Assembly (NCBI RefSeq): GCF_009466385.1 | Contig: NZ_WIAQ01000014.1 | Coordinates: forward strand, 1 to 52,894 | Origin: Peribacillus tepidiphilus | Lineage (GTDB): Bacteria > Bacillota > Bacilli > Bacillales > DSM-1321 | Direction of reading: 5' to 3' | Length of the DNA: 52,894 nt | In this document: positions 33,584-43,017 of the stretch, in pieces | How the letters are laid out: every line of letters begins with the position of its first letter | Position numbering within the stretch: position 1 is the first letter of the stretch | Notes under the pieces: generated by a model | What the model was told of the DNA's origin: nothing | The model's input: only the letters and a program-made list of their open reading frames with translations | Databases searched by the model: none | Program-made: the position numbers and the translations under genes

Positions 33584-35173
33584 ATGAAGAAATTATTGTT
33601 TGGAACCATTTTAGCGGGAGTTGTTGCTATTAGTGTAGCCTGCTCAAATAATGATTCTCAGAGTTCCATGCAAGGACACGATATGTCAAACATGAATACA
33701 AAAGAGGAAAAAACGGCAAAAACCTCTGCAGTCAGTGAGGAACTGCCTTTAGCAACAAACACAGAAGTTTTATCCGGTAAAGAGATTAATCTCACTGCCA
33801 AGGAAGCATTATTACAAATAAATGATAAAGTAAAACTTCCAGTTTACACGTACAATGGATCTGTTCCCGGTGCGCAAATCCGTATTAAACAAGGGGACAG
33901 AGTTAAAATCAATTTCAAAAATGAATTACCGGAACCGACTACAATTCATTGGCACGGCTACCCTGTTCCAAATAGCCAAGATGGTGTTCCGGGCATTACG
34001 ATGAACGCAATTAAACCGGGGGAAACCTTTACGTATGAATTTACTGCTACTGTACCAGGAACGTATTTTTATCATTCCCATCAAGAAAGCGCTAAACAAT
34101 TGGACAAGGGATTATACGGTACATTAATCGTAGAACCTAAGAACGAGGAAAAAGTAGATCGAGATTATACACTTGTGTTAGATGAGTGGATGAGCAATCC
34201 GGATGAAGGAAATATGGATATGAGTGGTATGGATCATAGTAATATGGGACATGGAAATAGCTCCGATGACAAAGAAATGGATATGAGCAGCATGAGCCAT
34301 GATATGAGCATGTATGATATTTTCACGATTAACGGTAAAAGTGGTTCCGCTGTAGAACCTTTAAAAGTGAAGAAAGGCGAAAAAGTACGACTTCGCCTTG
34401 TAAACGCAGGATACATGTCCCACAAACTCCACCTGCATGGTCATGATTTTAAAATTGTCGCAACAGACGGGCAACCGTTAAAAGATCCGCAACCAATCAA
34501 AGATGAACTTTTAAATATTGCTCCGGGTGAACGTTACGATATTGAATTTACAGCGAATAATCCGGGAGAATGGTTATTAGAATGTCACGGTGATATGAAA
34601 GGTACCGATGACATGAAAGTGAAAATTCAATACGAAGGTGCAATAAGCAAAACTGACAAAGCAAATGCAAAAGAGGACCTCCCTACCGTTGATATGACAA
34701 AATACGGAAAACATGAATTAGGTCAATTTACGTTAGACCAAAAATATGATGTAGAGTACACAATGGATTTAGGAACAGCGATGGGCAAAGATGGCATGGT
34801 CTTCACGATTAATGGTAAAACGTATCCTGAAACAGCACCTGTCAATGTGAAGACAGGAGATCTAGTAAAAGTAAAATTGGTGAACAATTCACCGAAAGAT
34901 TTACATCCTATGCATTTACACGGACACTTCTTCCAAGTATTAAGTAAAAACGGTAAGCCAATTACAGGCTCTCCATTGATTAAGGATACCTTGAATTTAA
35001 AACCGGGTGAAGAATATGTAGTCGCATTTAAAGCGGATAATCCGGGAAATTGGATGTTCCATTGCCATGACTTGCACCACGCTTCAGCCGGAATGGTCAC
35101 AGAATTGAAATATAAAGATTACAAATCTGACTATATACCGGATCCTAACGACACAACCAATAAAGGTGAATAA
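33584..35173 (+). CDS. Multicopper oxidase, lipoprotein (CueO/CopA-like)
   Basis: About 529 residues. The signal peptide MKKLLFGTILAGVVAISVAC ends in a lipobox Cys. Cupredoxin copper motifs: TIHWHGYPVP, YFYHSHQES, HPMHLHGHF and the C-terminal MFHCHDLHHASAGM type-1/type-3 cluster. Between domains 1 and 2 lies a Met/His-rich insert (MDMSGMDHSNMGHG), as in Cu(I)-oxidising enzymes. It would oxidise Cu(I) to Cu(II) or use phenolic substrates outside the cell. The start was set at the ATG 6 bases after GGAGGG. It carries the shared promoter box. Confidence 0.95.
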   Translation: MKKLLFGTILAGVVAISVACSNNDSQSSMQGHDMSNMNTKEEKTAKTSAVSEELPLATNTEVLSGKEINLTAKEALLQINDKVKLPVYTYNGSVPGAQIRIKQGDRVKINFKNELPEPTTIHWHGYPVPNSQDGVPGITMNAIKPGETFTYEFTATVPGTYFYHSHQESAKQLDKGLYGTLIVEPKNEEKVDRDYTLVLDEWMSNPDEGNMDMSGMDHSNMGHGNSSDDKEMDMSSMSHDMSMYDIFTINGKSGSAVEPLKVKKGEKVRLRLVNAGYMSHKLHLHGHDFKIVATDGQPLKDPQPIKDELLNIAPGERYDIEFTANNPGEWLLECHGDMKGTDDMKVKIQYEGAISKTDKANAKEDLPTVDMTKYGKHELGQFTLDQKYDVEYTMDLGTAMGKDGMVFTINGKTYPETAPVNVKTGDLVKVKLVNNSPKDLHPMHLHGHFFQVLSKNGKPITGSPLIKDTLNLKPGEEYVVAFKADNPGNWMFHCHDLHHASAGMVTELKYKDYKSDYIPDPNDTTNKGE

Positions 35174-35195
35174 CAGCTTATCGTAGTAAGTAAAT

Positions 35196-35242
35196 GAGGC
35201 TGACTTCAAAAGGTCGATTTAGCAACCTTTTGAGACAGCCTC
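35196..35242 (+). terminator. Terminator of the multicopper oxidase gene
   Basis: GAGGCTGACTTCAAAAGGT pairs with ACCTTTTGAGACAGCCTC with one bulge, followed by TTCTT. It begins 22 bases after the stop codon. Confidence 0.8.
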
Positions 35243-35290
35243 TTCTTACCTACAGTCAAGTGTTTTAAGTAAATTTTTTTGAAGAAATGC

Positions 35291-35334
35291 ATTTATTTTT
35301 AGTGGGAGGGGTACCCCTCCCACTAAAAATAAAT
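35291..35334. repeat. Perfect 44-bp palindrome
   Basis: Two 22-base halves, without a loop, meet at GGGGTACCCC (centre between 35312 and 35313). The ends are A/T-only (ATTTATTTTT). It could be a bidirectional terminator, a cruciform, or a mobile-element end. It lies between the multicopper oxidase terminator and the IS110 remnant. Confidence 0.85.
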
Positions 35335-35408
35335 TTGCACATGCCAAAAAGATCTGACGAAATTGCATTTTTTCGCAAGGTCAAGTATGGTATAGTAACA
35401 GTAACCAT

Positions 35409-35862
35409 TTACGAACAGGTTGATGCTGTTTCGTAATCATAGGTGATGTTGTGTGTAATAAGGTGCAATGCCACTTTCAAGAACTTATTCACACATGCAA
35501 TCGACGCAACTTTGTGGGGTTTCCCTTGAGGTTGCGTTTTTAATTTATCGTAATAATCCACAATATGACTGTTCGTTTTTTTACGAAGTCTAATCATCGT
35601 TTGAATCATATAGTACAAGATTTTTCGTGCTTGTTGTTTCCTCGTTTATTAATTTTATCTTTATAATACGTATTACCAGATTGATAACGCATAATATCAA
35701 TACCAACATATGCATTTAATTGTTTATGATTTTGAAAGCGTCGTATATCTCCAATTTCTCCAATTAGACATACAGCTGTTGCTTCACCAATCCCTGGGAA
35801 AGACAGTAACACTTGGTATTCGATTCGTTCTTTTGAAAAATCAACCATTTGCTTTCTCATTT
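35409..35862 (-). pseudogene. IS110 transposase, C-terminal part
   Basis: Reads VDFSKERIEYQVLLSFPGIG, EATAVCLIGEIGDIRRF and NAYVGIDIMRYQSGN, the Transposase_20 domain (helix-hairpin-helix plus conserved GxD/SG) of IS110 elements. A one-base deletion near 35620 shifts the frame into ARKILYYMIQTMIRLRKK, which continues to a stop at 35409. Separated from the N-terminal part by an inverted middle segment. Confidence 0.85.
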
Positions 35863-36298
35863 TCGAGTAGAACGTGAAGAGACATATCAAGAAGAATATT
35901 ATTATAAACAAATGCGTGCGCATACACGATACTATGATGAATTAGATCATGAAATCACTCATCTCTTCAATCGTATGCATGCCATTTTACAACTAAGCTT
36001 CCCTGAATTAGAGCGTCTTTTTTCCAAACGCTCTGCACTCTTTTTAAATATCGTTCAACTTTATCCTCATCCAGATGAAGTATTAGCTCATTCTAAAACC
36101 GTGATTCGAAATCGGATAAAAGCGAATACCCGAAAGAACTTATCACTTGCGCGTGCGGAAGCGAAAGGAATAGCTTTACTTGAGGCTGCTAAAGAATCCT
36201 ATCCAGCAATTTTGAAAGATGATATAAGATGTGAACAAGTACGAGATTATGCCAAACGTATTGCAGATTTAAAAGAGAAAAAAGAACAGCTTATTTAG
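35860..36298 (+). pseudogene. IS110 transposase, middle part, inverted
   Basis: On the opposite strand from the rest of the gene: HFRVEREETYQEEYYYKQ, AHTRYYDELDHEITHLFNRM, ending in a Lys/Glu-rich linker and QLI. This is exactly the coiled linker that should lie between the DEDD domain and the Transposase_20 domain. Both ends coincide with the truncation points of the two minus-strand parts, so the segment has flipped in place. TTGCT and AGCAA occur at the two breakpoints. Confidence 0.8.
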
Positions 36299-36626
36299 CA
36301 ATCTCGTGAGCATCACTTTGATCTGTCTTATGGCGTCGCATCGAAGCTGTTTGAAGTTTCGCTTCTAATGGGCTAAGCCGATGATAGGTATAGCCTTCTG
36401 TTTGAAAGAAGTGTTCCAATGGTGTAGAATACACTCCCGATGCTTCAAATACAATTTCAGGTGCTTGCCCATCTTGTTTAGTGATTTTAGAAATCTTCTC
36501 CTTTAACGCTTTAAACGATGATTTGGTATGTGTAATTTCTCCTTCAAATTCATATTGCCGATAGCCATTGTAGATGACCATTGTACTTTTTCCCATACTA
36601 ACATCAAATGCTAATACATGTTTCAT
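36291..36626 (-). pseudogene. IS110 transposase, N-terminal DEDD part
   Basis: Starts MKHVLAFDVSMGKSTMVIYN (first Asp), then EIVFEASGVYSTPLEHFF (Glu) and KTDQSDAHEIAK (Asp pair), the RuvC-like DEDD domain of IS110/Piv recombinases. The frame is cut right after EIAK by the inversion breakpoint. GGAG precedes the ATG. Confidence 0.85.
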
Positions 36627-36653
36627 ATTCATTACTCCTTCTTTGCCAAACAA

Positions 36654-36921
36654 TAGAAGTCTTCACAGTGCCTTATCGATTCCATTTTCTTTTACACGAT
36701 CTCTTGGATCCAACATACTAAACTGATTCAAATAAGGTTGTGAAGTTGGTCTGTTTTTGATACGGACTCTAAAATGGTCCCAGAGGCTGTTCGACCTTCC
36801 TCCACTTCTACTATAAAAAATAGTAGCACAAACCATGGCCGTGTTCTGTGCTACTAATGTTAGTATGTTTTTCTTGTTCTTGGTTCGTATTTCCAGTTTA
36901 TTGTTTTTTAGTTAGAAAAAA
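36654..36921. other. Non-coding end of the IS110 element
   Basis: About 270 bases upstream of the transposase start. A stem AGTAGCACA (36822-36830) / TGTGCTACT (36847-36855) lies here. In IS110 elements such flanks encode the bridge RNA that pairs with donor and target, so this stem may be part of it. The exact element ends cannot be set because the family lacks inverted repeats. Confidence 0.4.
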
Positions 36922-38184
36922 GGCTCTTCACCACAAAATGTACTTGACAATCTCATTTATTTGTGCATAAGGGTACAAAAAAAGCGAAATTTCCTGTATG
37001 GTAAAGGTGACCAAACCATCAACCATGGAGGAAATTTCGCATACAAGCTCAGTTTATCAAAGATTTAATCGCTTTACCAGACTTTCTTATTCAAGGAGAT
37101 CGAAAAGAGGGAGATCGCTAGATTTTCGAACTTTCTCTTCCCTCTCATTGTCCGGTCTGCCCTATTTGCTTTGGGCGTACCATCAAAATGTCATCGAAAC
37201 GAAAACAATGGATTCATGGCTATACAAATACGGTCGGTCTATTTTGGATTGAACTTCACATAGAAAGACGACGTTGCCAAGCCTGTTCTCTGACGTTCAC
37301 CGTTACCTATCCTGGACTTCCATCTCACAGTATCGCGACGGAATCGTTTCAACAATGGGTCTCCCAGTTATGCATCGGGAAAACGATTCAAGAAGTCGCT
37401 CATTTTTTACACCTGGCTTACACGACGGTAGAACGTTGGTTCTATCAATATGCCCCAGCTCTTTTACCAGCGTCGGAGGCAACCGTTGTATGCGTGGATG
37501 AATTCGCTTTCCGTAAAGGACATGATTATGGAGTAGCCGTGATGGATGCTCAAACTCGGTGTGTCCTGTCTATTACTTCAGGAAAGAATGAAGAAGCGAT
37601 CACAGAAGCTCTTCAACCTGTTGCCTCAACCGTGTAGTATGTCGTCAGCGATTTGGCTCCGGCCATGAGAAAAGCCGTTCAAAAAGTATGTCCAAAAGCG
37701 ATCCACGTTGTCGACCAGGCGGAACGAAACATGGAAGCGTTCGTCGTGTGTGCCGACTATTAAGCCAACGTCCAGAAAAATTAACAGAAGAAGAGAGACA
37801 GGAAGTTCGGCAATGGTGCCAGGAAAGCGTTTATTTACGCGACGTCTATCAATAACTTCAACATTTCCGTTACGTATCCAAAAGCCAAACAAGAAAACAA
37901 GCCGAAACTCGTTTGACCAAATGGTTTGATCGGCACCTTTTTAGTGACTGTGAAGCCGTGCGCAGTATTGCCAAGGCACTCATCACCCGAAGAGACGCGG
38001 TGCTTTCTTGCATCGTTTTTCCTTACTCGAATGGGGTGATAGAGGGGACGGACAACAAAATCAAACTGATTAAACGTCGAGGATATGGATACAGGAATAT
38101 CCAACGTTTTACTTTACGTGTCCGTTTAGAGACCTTTATCACATTTTAACGTAAAAATCAAGTACACCTTTTGGTGATGAACCA
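36922..38184 (+). mobile_element. ISL3-family insertion sequence with 8-bp target duplication
   Basis: 1263 bp. Terminal inverted repeats begin GGCTCTTCACCACAAAATG on the left and GGTTCATCACCAAAAGGTG on the right (reverse complement). AGAAAAAA is present directly outside both ends (36914-36921 and 38185-38192), a perfect 8-bp duplication typical of ISL3. The transposase inside is degenerate. The insertion lies just upstream of the copper-storage gene. Confidence 0.9.
36998..38149 (+). pseudogene. ISL3-family transposase, frameshifted
   Basis: Pieces in several frames: an N-terminal part, then IELHIERRRCQACSLTFTVT (zinc-finger), VVCVDEFAFRKGHDYGVAVM (DDE-domain Asp), a stop at the VASTV-Y junction, YVVSDLAPAMRKAVQKVCPK and finally EGTDNKIKLIKRRGYGYRNI (catalytic Glu region). 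At least one frameshift near 37230 and stops near 37637 and 37760 inactivate it. Confidence 0.88.
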
Positions 38185-38232
38185 GAAAAAAATAAATATG
38201 AATTTAAATCAAAGGAGGGATTAGGATTATAT

Positions 38233-38580
38233 ATGACAACGGTTATTAATTCATCAGTTCAACAATTTCAAACGTGTATTGATGCTTGTAACAAATGTAT
38301 GCAAGCTTGTGAAGAATGTCTGACTTCATGTTTAAAAGAAGCTCACGTACAGGATAGAAAACATTGTATCAACATTTTAAGGGATTGTTCAGCTATTTGT
38401 GCCATGGCGGCTCAATGGATGTCACGTGGAAGCATGTATGCGAAGCAGTTTAGCCAACTTTGTGCGACAATTTGCGATGCTTGTGCGATTGAATGTGCAA
38501 AATTCCAAGATACACACTGTCAGGAATGTGCTAATTTATGCCGTCAGTGCGCTGAAGAATGCCGTAAAATGTCATCATAA
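38233..38580 (+). CDS. Four-helix-bundle copper-storage protein (Csp-like)
   Basis: 115 residues with about 20 Cys, most in CxxxC and CxxC spacing along predicted helices (CIDACNKCMQACEECLTSC, CATICDACAIECAKF, CQECANLCRQCAEECRK). This is the pattern of Csp proteins, which bind many Cu(I) ions inside a four-helix bundle. No signal peptide, so it is a cytosolic Csp3 type. GGAGGG lies about 14 bases upstream of the ATG. An ISL3 insertion ends about 50 bases upstream and may have replaced its promoter. Confidence 0.92.
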   Translation: MTTVINSSVQQFQTCIDACNKCMQACEECLTSCLKEAHVQDRKHCINILRDCSAICAMAAQWMSRGSMYAKQFSQLCATICDACAIECAKFQDTHCQECANLCRQCAEECRKMSS

Positions 38581-38591
38581 TACTATTTGAA

Positions 38592-38623
38592 GGTGTCCCA
38601 AAAATGATAACTTTCGGGACACC
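38592..38623. terminator. Convergent terminator between csp and copZ
   Basis: GGTGTCCC (38592-38599) and GGGACACC (38616-38623) form a perfect stem. CTCTTT follows on the plus strand; it also suits the minus-strand copZ end 10 bases away. Confidence 0.7.
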
Positions 38624-38632
38624 CTCTTTATG

Positions 38633-38842
38633 TTATTTCACATCGTAACCTTGCTCTTCAATCGCTTCTTTGAGTTTTTCTACACTTACCTTCGTTTCAT
38701 CATAATCGACATCCACAGTACCTTCTTGTAGAAGTACTTCTACATTTATTACTCCGTCTAGCTCTTTAAGAGCTTTCGTCACTGCCATTTTGCAGTGCCC
38801 ACAAGTCATTCCTTGTACATGTAATGTAATGGTCATCATCAA
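38633..38842 (-). CDS. copZ: Copper chaperone CopZ
   Basis: 69 residues, a single HMA domain with GMTCGHCKMAV (CxxC) and the usual beta-alpha-beta-beta-alpha-beta length. The Met-rich start (MMMT) follows GGAGGAATTG; the first or second ATG may be used. It carries Cu(I) to CopA and CsoR. Nine bases downstream of copA. Confidence 0.95.
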   Translation of the reverse strand: MMMTITLHVQGMTCGHCKMAVTKALKELDGVINVEVLLQEGTVDVDYDETKVSVEKLKEAIEEQGYDVK

Positions 38843-38851
38843 TTCCTCCTT

Positions 38852-41248
38852 TTATATTTTCACGCGTTTCAAACGAAGCGCATTTGTCACAACAGATACA
38901 GAACTGAATGCCATGGCAGCTCCGGCAATCCAAGGCTCCAATAATCCAGCAGCGGCTATAGGTATGCCAATGGTATTATAGAACAAAGCCCAGAACAGGT
39001 TTTGCCGAATGTTTTTCATTGTTTTGCGACTTAACTCAATCGCTTTCGGGATATGAGCTAAATCTCCGCCGACCAAGGTAACATCGGCCGTTTCGATGGC
39101 GACATCCGCTCCTGTGCCAATTGCCATACCAATATCAGCTTTCGCAAGAGCTGGAGCGTCATTAATTCCATCACCGACCATAGCCACTCGTTTACCTTGT
39201 TTTTGCAGCTCTTCAACGATATTCGCTTTTTCTTCAGGAAGTACCTCTGCATATACACGATCCACATTCACTTGCTTAGCAATGGCTTCCGCTGTGCGTT
39301 TATTGTCTCCCGTTACCATGTACACTTCTATACCCATTTGTTTTAATGTTCGAATGGCTTCTTTTGAACTTTCTTTTACAGTATCCGCGACAGCGATGAT
39401 GCCAGCAAGCTGCCCATCAATTGCAACAAGCATGGCTGTTTTCCCCTGTTTTTCAAGTTCCACCATCTTGTTTTCATGCATTGAAATCTCTACAGAACGT
39501 TCCTTCATCAGTTTTCGCGTTCCAACAAGGATGTTTTTACCATCAATGGTCGCTTCAATTCCGTGACCAGTAATGGTAGAGAAATGCTCCAATGGCTTAA
39601 CAGAAACCGCTCGTTTCTTCCCGTATTCCACAATCGCATGAGCCAATGGATGTTCAGAAGCTCTCTCAGCTGCAACGGCATAGTCGAGCATGTCTTCTTG
39701 GAATTCTAGCACGTCTGTTACTTCTGGTTTTCCTTTTGTCACTGTTCCCGTTTTATCCAGTAATACCGCATTGACTTTATGCGTTCCCTCTAGGTACTCA
39801 CCTCCTTTAAAGAGGATCCCCTTTTCTGCCCCTTTACCTGTACCGACCATAATGGATGTCGGTGTTGCAAGACCGAGCGCGCAAGGACACGCAATGACGA
39901 GAACCGCGATTGCCACCTCAAGCGCCTTTGGCAAGTCACCCGGCGCTACAAAGAAGTACCATATAATGAACGCAACTACAGCAATTCCTACAACAATTGG
40001 TACGAAAATACCCGAAATCACATCAGCCATACGCTGAATAGGTGCTTTAGAGCCTTGTGCCTCTTCTACGATTTTAATGATATTGGCAAGTGCTGTATCT
40101 TTCCCAACCTTTTCGGCTCGAATGGTTAGTACACCATTTTTATTAATGGTTGCTCCGATAACAGAATCGCCTTCCTTTTTATCAACCGGAATGGATTCAC
40201 CGGTAATCATCGATTCGTCTACGGAGGATACTCCGGCTATTACGGTACCGTCTACCGGAATTTTTTCGCCCGGTTTGACGAGAATGGTATCACCAATCAC
40301 CACTTCCTCAAGTGGAACTTTTATTTCTTCCCCATTACGGATGACAGTAGCTTCTTTTGCCTGCAGGCTCAACAGTTTGGAGATGGCTTCTGTTGTTCGC
40401 CCTTTCGCTAGTGATTCAAAATATTTTCCGACAAGTACAAGCGTAATCAGCACGGCACTCGTTTCAAAATACAATCTTGGCATATATTCGGGAGTTCCTA
40501 ATGTTTTGAAAACTTCGTACAAGCTGTAAAAGTAAGCTGCCGAAGTTCCAAGCGCTACTAGTACATCCATGTTCGCACTCTTGTTTCGTAATGCCCTGTA
40601 CGCCCCTACATAGAAGGGAGCACCGATGTAGAACTGAACGGGTGTAGCCAAAAGAAGCTGGAACCACGGATTCATCAAAATGCGCGGCATCGGTAAGCCT
40701 ATATCAAACGGCATATGAGCAATCATCGTATAAAGCAGAGGTAGCGATAAGATGATGGAAATGGCGAGTTGCCGTTGTTTTTGTTTAAGCAACTCTTCTT
40801 TCCGACCTGCCTGATCTTGTTCTTCGTTTCGGATCTGTCCCTTGTACCCAAGCTTTTTGATTTTCTCTAAAATATCTTCTACAGATGTAATGCCTTCATT
40901 GAATTCTACAACAGCACTGTTTGTCGCCAAGTTTACAGCAGCGCTTGTAACGCCTTCCATACGATTTAACCCTTTTTCAATCCGTGCCGCACATGCCGCA
41001 CATGTCATACCTTCAATATCTAACGTCACTTTTTCAGTCGCAACACCATACCCCAAATTCTCAATTTTAGTTTGGATATCTGCTACACTTTGTTTAGATG
41101 GATCATATTTAATCGTTGCTTTTTCCATTGCTAAATTGACATTGGCTTCTACTCCATCCATCTTGTTCAACGCTTTCTCAATACGATTGGAACAAGCCGC
41201 ACATGTCATGCCAGTCACCCTAAGTGTGACGAGCTTTTGTTCACTCAT
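38852..41248 (-). CDS. copA: Cu(I)-exporting P1B-type ATPase CopA
   Basis: 798 residues. Two N-terminal HMA domains with CAAC at residues 16-19 and 83-86, then membrane helices. The actuator has MITGESIPV, the permeation motif is ACPCALG, and the phosphorylation site is [11 protein letters not shown] in SEHPLAHA and the hinge [10 protein letters not shown] follow. It exports Cu(I) across the membrane with ATP. All catalytic motifs are intact. It lies between csoR and copZ, the usual Bacillus order. Confidence 0.97.
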   Translation of the reverse strand: MSEQKLVTLRVTGMTCAACSNRIEKALNKMDGVEANVNLAMEKATIKYDPSKQSVADIQTKIENLGYGVATEKVTLDIEGMTCAACAARIEKGLNRMEGVTSAAVNLATNSAVVEFNEGITSVEDILEKIKKLGYKGQIRNEEQDQAGRKEELLKQKQRQLAISIILSLPLLYTMIAHMPFDIGLPMPRILMNPWFQLLLATPVQFYIGAPFYVGAYRALRNKSANMDVLVALGTSAAYFYSLYEVFKTLGTPEYMPRLYFETSAVLITLVLVGKYFESLAKGRTTEAISKLLSLQAKEATVIRNGEEIKVPLEEVVIGDTILVKPGEKIPVDGTVIAGVSSVDESMITGESIPVDKKEGDSVIGATINKNGVLTIRAEKVGKDTALANIIKIVEEAQGSKAPIQRMADVISGIFVPIVVGIAVVAFIIWYFFVAPGDLPKALEVAIAVLVIACPCALGLATPTSIMVGTGKGAEKGILFKGGEYLEGTHKVNAVLLDKTGTVTKGKPEVTDVLEFQEDMLDYAVAAERASEHPLAHAIVEYGKKRAVSVKPLEHFSTITGHGIEATIDGKNILVGTRKLMKERSVEISMHENKMVELEKQGKTAMLVAIDGQLAGIIAVADTVKESSKEAIRTLKQMGIEVYMVTGDNKRTAEAIAKQVNVDRVYAEVLPEEKANIVEELQKQGKRVAMVGDGINDAPALAKADIGMAIGTGADVAIETADVTLVGGDLAHIPKAIELSRKTMKNIRQNLFWALFYNTIGIPIAAAGLLEPWIAGAAMAFSSVSVVTNALRLKRVKI

Positions 41249-41264
41249 AAAGCTTTCCTCTCCT

Positions 41265-41576
41265 TTACTTTGAGAATTGCTTAATTACATCCATTAATTC
41301 TCGAATGGATTCTTCTCCATTGCCTTCGCGGATTGCCTTAGAAACACAATGATTTGCATGACGTTCCAACAAGTTAAACCCTACTTTTTTTAATGCTGCA
41401 TTAATCGCCGAAATTTGAACCAAAATATCAATACAATAGCGATTTTCCTCCACCATCTTTTGCACGCCACGTACTTGTCCTTCAATACGCTTCAGGCGAT
41501 TGATAATGCTTTCAATTTCTTTTTCTGTTCTCGGAACCATTTTTTTATTTATATTGTTATCTTCATAGTGATTCAC
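41265..41576 (-). CDS. csoR: Copper-sensing repressor CsoR
   Basis: 103 residues from a GTG preceded by AGAGGTG; the open frame extends 21 codons further but through the promoter. It is a DUF156 helical protein with the Cu(I) ligands Cys48, His73 and Cys77 ([14 protein letters not shown]) and the DNA-contact segment [13 protein letters not shown]. Cu(I) binding releases the copZA operator. First gene of the csoR-copA-copZ operon. Confidence 0.96.
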   Translation of the reverse strand: MNHYEDNNINKKMVPRTEKEIESIINRLKRIEGQVRGVQKMVEENRYCIDILVQISAINAALKKVGFNLLERHANHCVSKAIREGNGEESIRELMDVIKQFSK

Positions 41577-41611
41577 TGGTATCACCTCTTTAATAGCTAT
41601 CCTCAAATACA

Positions 41612-41639
41612 TTATACCGGTAGTGGGTATAAAATACAA
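41612..41639 (-). promoter_or_regulatory. csoR-copAZ promoter with CsoR operator
   Basis: Minus strand: -35 TTGTAT (41634-41639), 17-base spacer, -10 TATAAT (41611-41616). The dyad TTATACC-7-GGTATAA (41612-41632) overlaps the spacer and -10, as expected for CsoR repression. Confidence 0.85.
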
Positions 41640-41808
41640 TTGATATGATTGTGGGTAAAAAAGAGAATAGCATTAAAATACCTTCTTTTTCCCAAAATAG
41701 TTCGCTCCATAACGATTTTAAACTAAAGAAGAATACATGAAATAGAAGAGGTCAAGCTGAATGAGAATAAGAAGTCATTATGTTCGAAAAAAACTAAAAT
41801 AAAAACAA

Positions 41809-41845
41809 AAGAAGCTGTTGACAAAGCTATTATCAACAACTTCTT
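41809..41845. terminator. Hairpin terminator
   Basis: AAGAAGCTGTTGA (41809-41821) pairs with TCAACAACTTCTT (41833-41845) with one mismatch. It lies between the CsoR promoter and the end of the SHOCT gene and probably insulates the two. Confidence 0.6.
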
Positions 41846-41927
41846 TCATCTATATAAAATTGAAAAGGGGGGAACAATTGTAAAATTCATTTCCTGTGCT
41901 TAATATAACGAAAAAGACGAGATATTA

Positions 41928-42128
41928 TTATAACTTTTTGGACAGCTGTTCAAATTCGTCTAAAGTGATCTCTCCTTTGGCTAATTGTACTTTTAATATT
42001 TCAATCGGAGATAACTCTTCTTTGCGGTCATTGATAAAACGATATAAGAGATAAAAACCAACGGCGATTAATAAAACCCAAAATAACATCATCCCGACCA
42101 TCATAGCAGAACCTCCAAACATCGCCAT
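41928..42128 (-). CDS. SHOCT-domain small membrane protein
   Basis: 66 residues: one membrane helix (MMVGMMLFWVLLIAVGFYLLY), then a C-terminal SHOCT domain (IEILKVQLAKGEITLDEFEQL). Such proteins are common in copper and cell-envelope loci of Bacillota and of unknown function. GGGAGG precedes the ATG. It follows the CcdA-like gene by 24 bases and is probably its operon partner. Confidence 0.85.
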   Translation of the reverse strand: MAMFGGSAMMVGMMLFWVLLIAVGFYLLYRFINDRKEELSPIEILKVQLAKGEITLDEFEQLSKKL

Positions 42129-42152
42129 TCACTTTCCTCCCTTTTCATAACT

Positions 42153-42896
42153 TTAGAACCAATAAGTGATGGTGTCTAATATGCCAAGTAAAATCATCAC
42201 GATTCCAGCTGCTTTCTGAACGAAACTTCCTGCTTGTCTTCCTTTTTTCATTAGAGTGCCGCTAAATCCTAAGTACCAAAGAATGAAGATGAAGAAAATA
42301 ACAGGTACAGAGGTTCCGATGGCAAAGATGCTCGGTAATATCACTCCGTAAAACGTCGAATACACAAGAGGCATTAAAGTCACGAAAAACAGCACAAACA
42401 TCGTTGGACAAAAAGCTAATGAAAAACCCAAACCCATTAAAAAGGAGCCTGTTTTTCCTTTCTTTAAAAATCTCTCAGGTACTTTGAACAAGGTCACGTT
42501 CCAATACATTTTAAAAAGCCCTAACAAGTATAAGCCTACAAGAATGAGTATGGGACCAATGAGCTTTCTTAACCACGGAAAATATAATGTTAGTGTACTT
42601 TGAATCTCTTTCCCCATAAGCCAGACAATCAAACCTAAACCGGAAAAAGCAATAATTTTCCCAAAAATAAAAAGAAACAACTCTTTCCACACAATTCCTT
42701 TTTGCAAGGACTGATTACTGTATAAAGTGATAGCACCTAAGTTACTGGTTATTTGACACGGGGCCATCGCTCCTACTATCCCAAGAACAAACGCTGATAA
42801 AATAGGGATAGTTGTTGTATTATGTGCAATATTTAGAAACGGTTGACTTAAAAGGTTACTTATTTGACTCAAGAACGAATACAACCTTCTTCTCAC
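42153..42896 (-). CDS. CcdA/DsbD-like membrane protein
   Basis: 247 residues with about six membrane helices. Two Cys-Pro-type motifs (GAMAPCQITS and LAFCPTMFVLF) sit in pseudo-symmetric helices 1 and 4, as in CcdA and the DsbD membrane domain, which pass electrons across the membrane to thiol-redox or metal partners. The UreH/SafE-like families share the layout, so the exact role is uncertain. It starts at GTG. The promoter carries the shared box (42920-42952), linking it to the two-component system. Confidence 0.8.
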   Translation of the reverse strand: MRRRLYSFLSQISNLLSQPFLNIAHNTTTIPILSAFVLGIVGAMAPCQITSNLGAITLYSNQSLQKGIVWKELFLFIFGKIIAFSGLGLIVWLMGKEIQSTLTLYFPWLRKLIGPILILVGLYLLGLFKMYWNVTLFKVPERFLKKGKTGSFLMGLGFSLAFCPTMFVLFFVTLMPLVYSTFYGVILPSIFAIGTSVPVIFFIFILWYLGFSGTLMKKGRQAGSFVQKAAGIVMILLGILDTITYWF

Positions 42897-42919
42897 CTTC
42901 TTCTCTATCTGATGTCTAT

Positions 42920-42952
42920 ATTGTAGCAGTGAATTTTGCAGAAATTGTGGAG
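42920..42952 (-). promoter_or_regulatory. Shared promoter box before the CcdA-like gene
   Basis: Minus strand CTCCACAATTTCTGCAAA (42935-42952), 9 bases, then -10 TACAAT (42920-42925), about 24 bases before the start codon. Confidence 0.75.
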
Positions 42953-42991
42953 TTTTATATTTTTTAATAAGTAGAGTAGAAAACTGATTTC

Positions 42992-43017
42992 AAAGAGACA
43001 GCTTATGCTGTCTCTTT
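42992..43017. terminator. Hairpin at the 3' side of the group II intron
   Basis: AAAGAGACAGC and GCTGTCTCTTT form a perfect 11-bp stem with a TTAT loop. It directly follows the intron's 3' end on the minus strand. Confidence 0.75.

Noticed and set aside
39096-41273. Long plus-strand frames within copA
   Set aside because: They mirror the codon structure of the intact CopA gene (Ser/Pro-rich antisense) and lack start signals.
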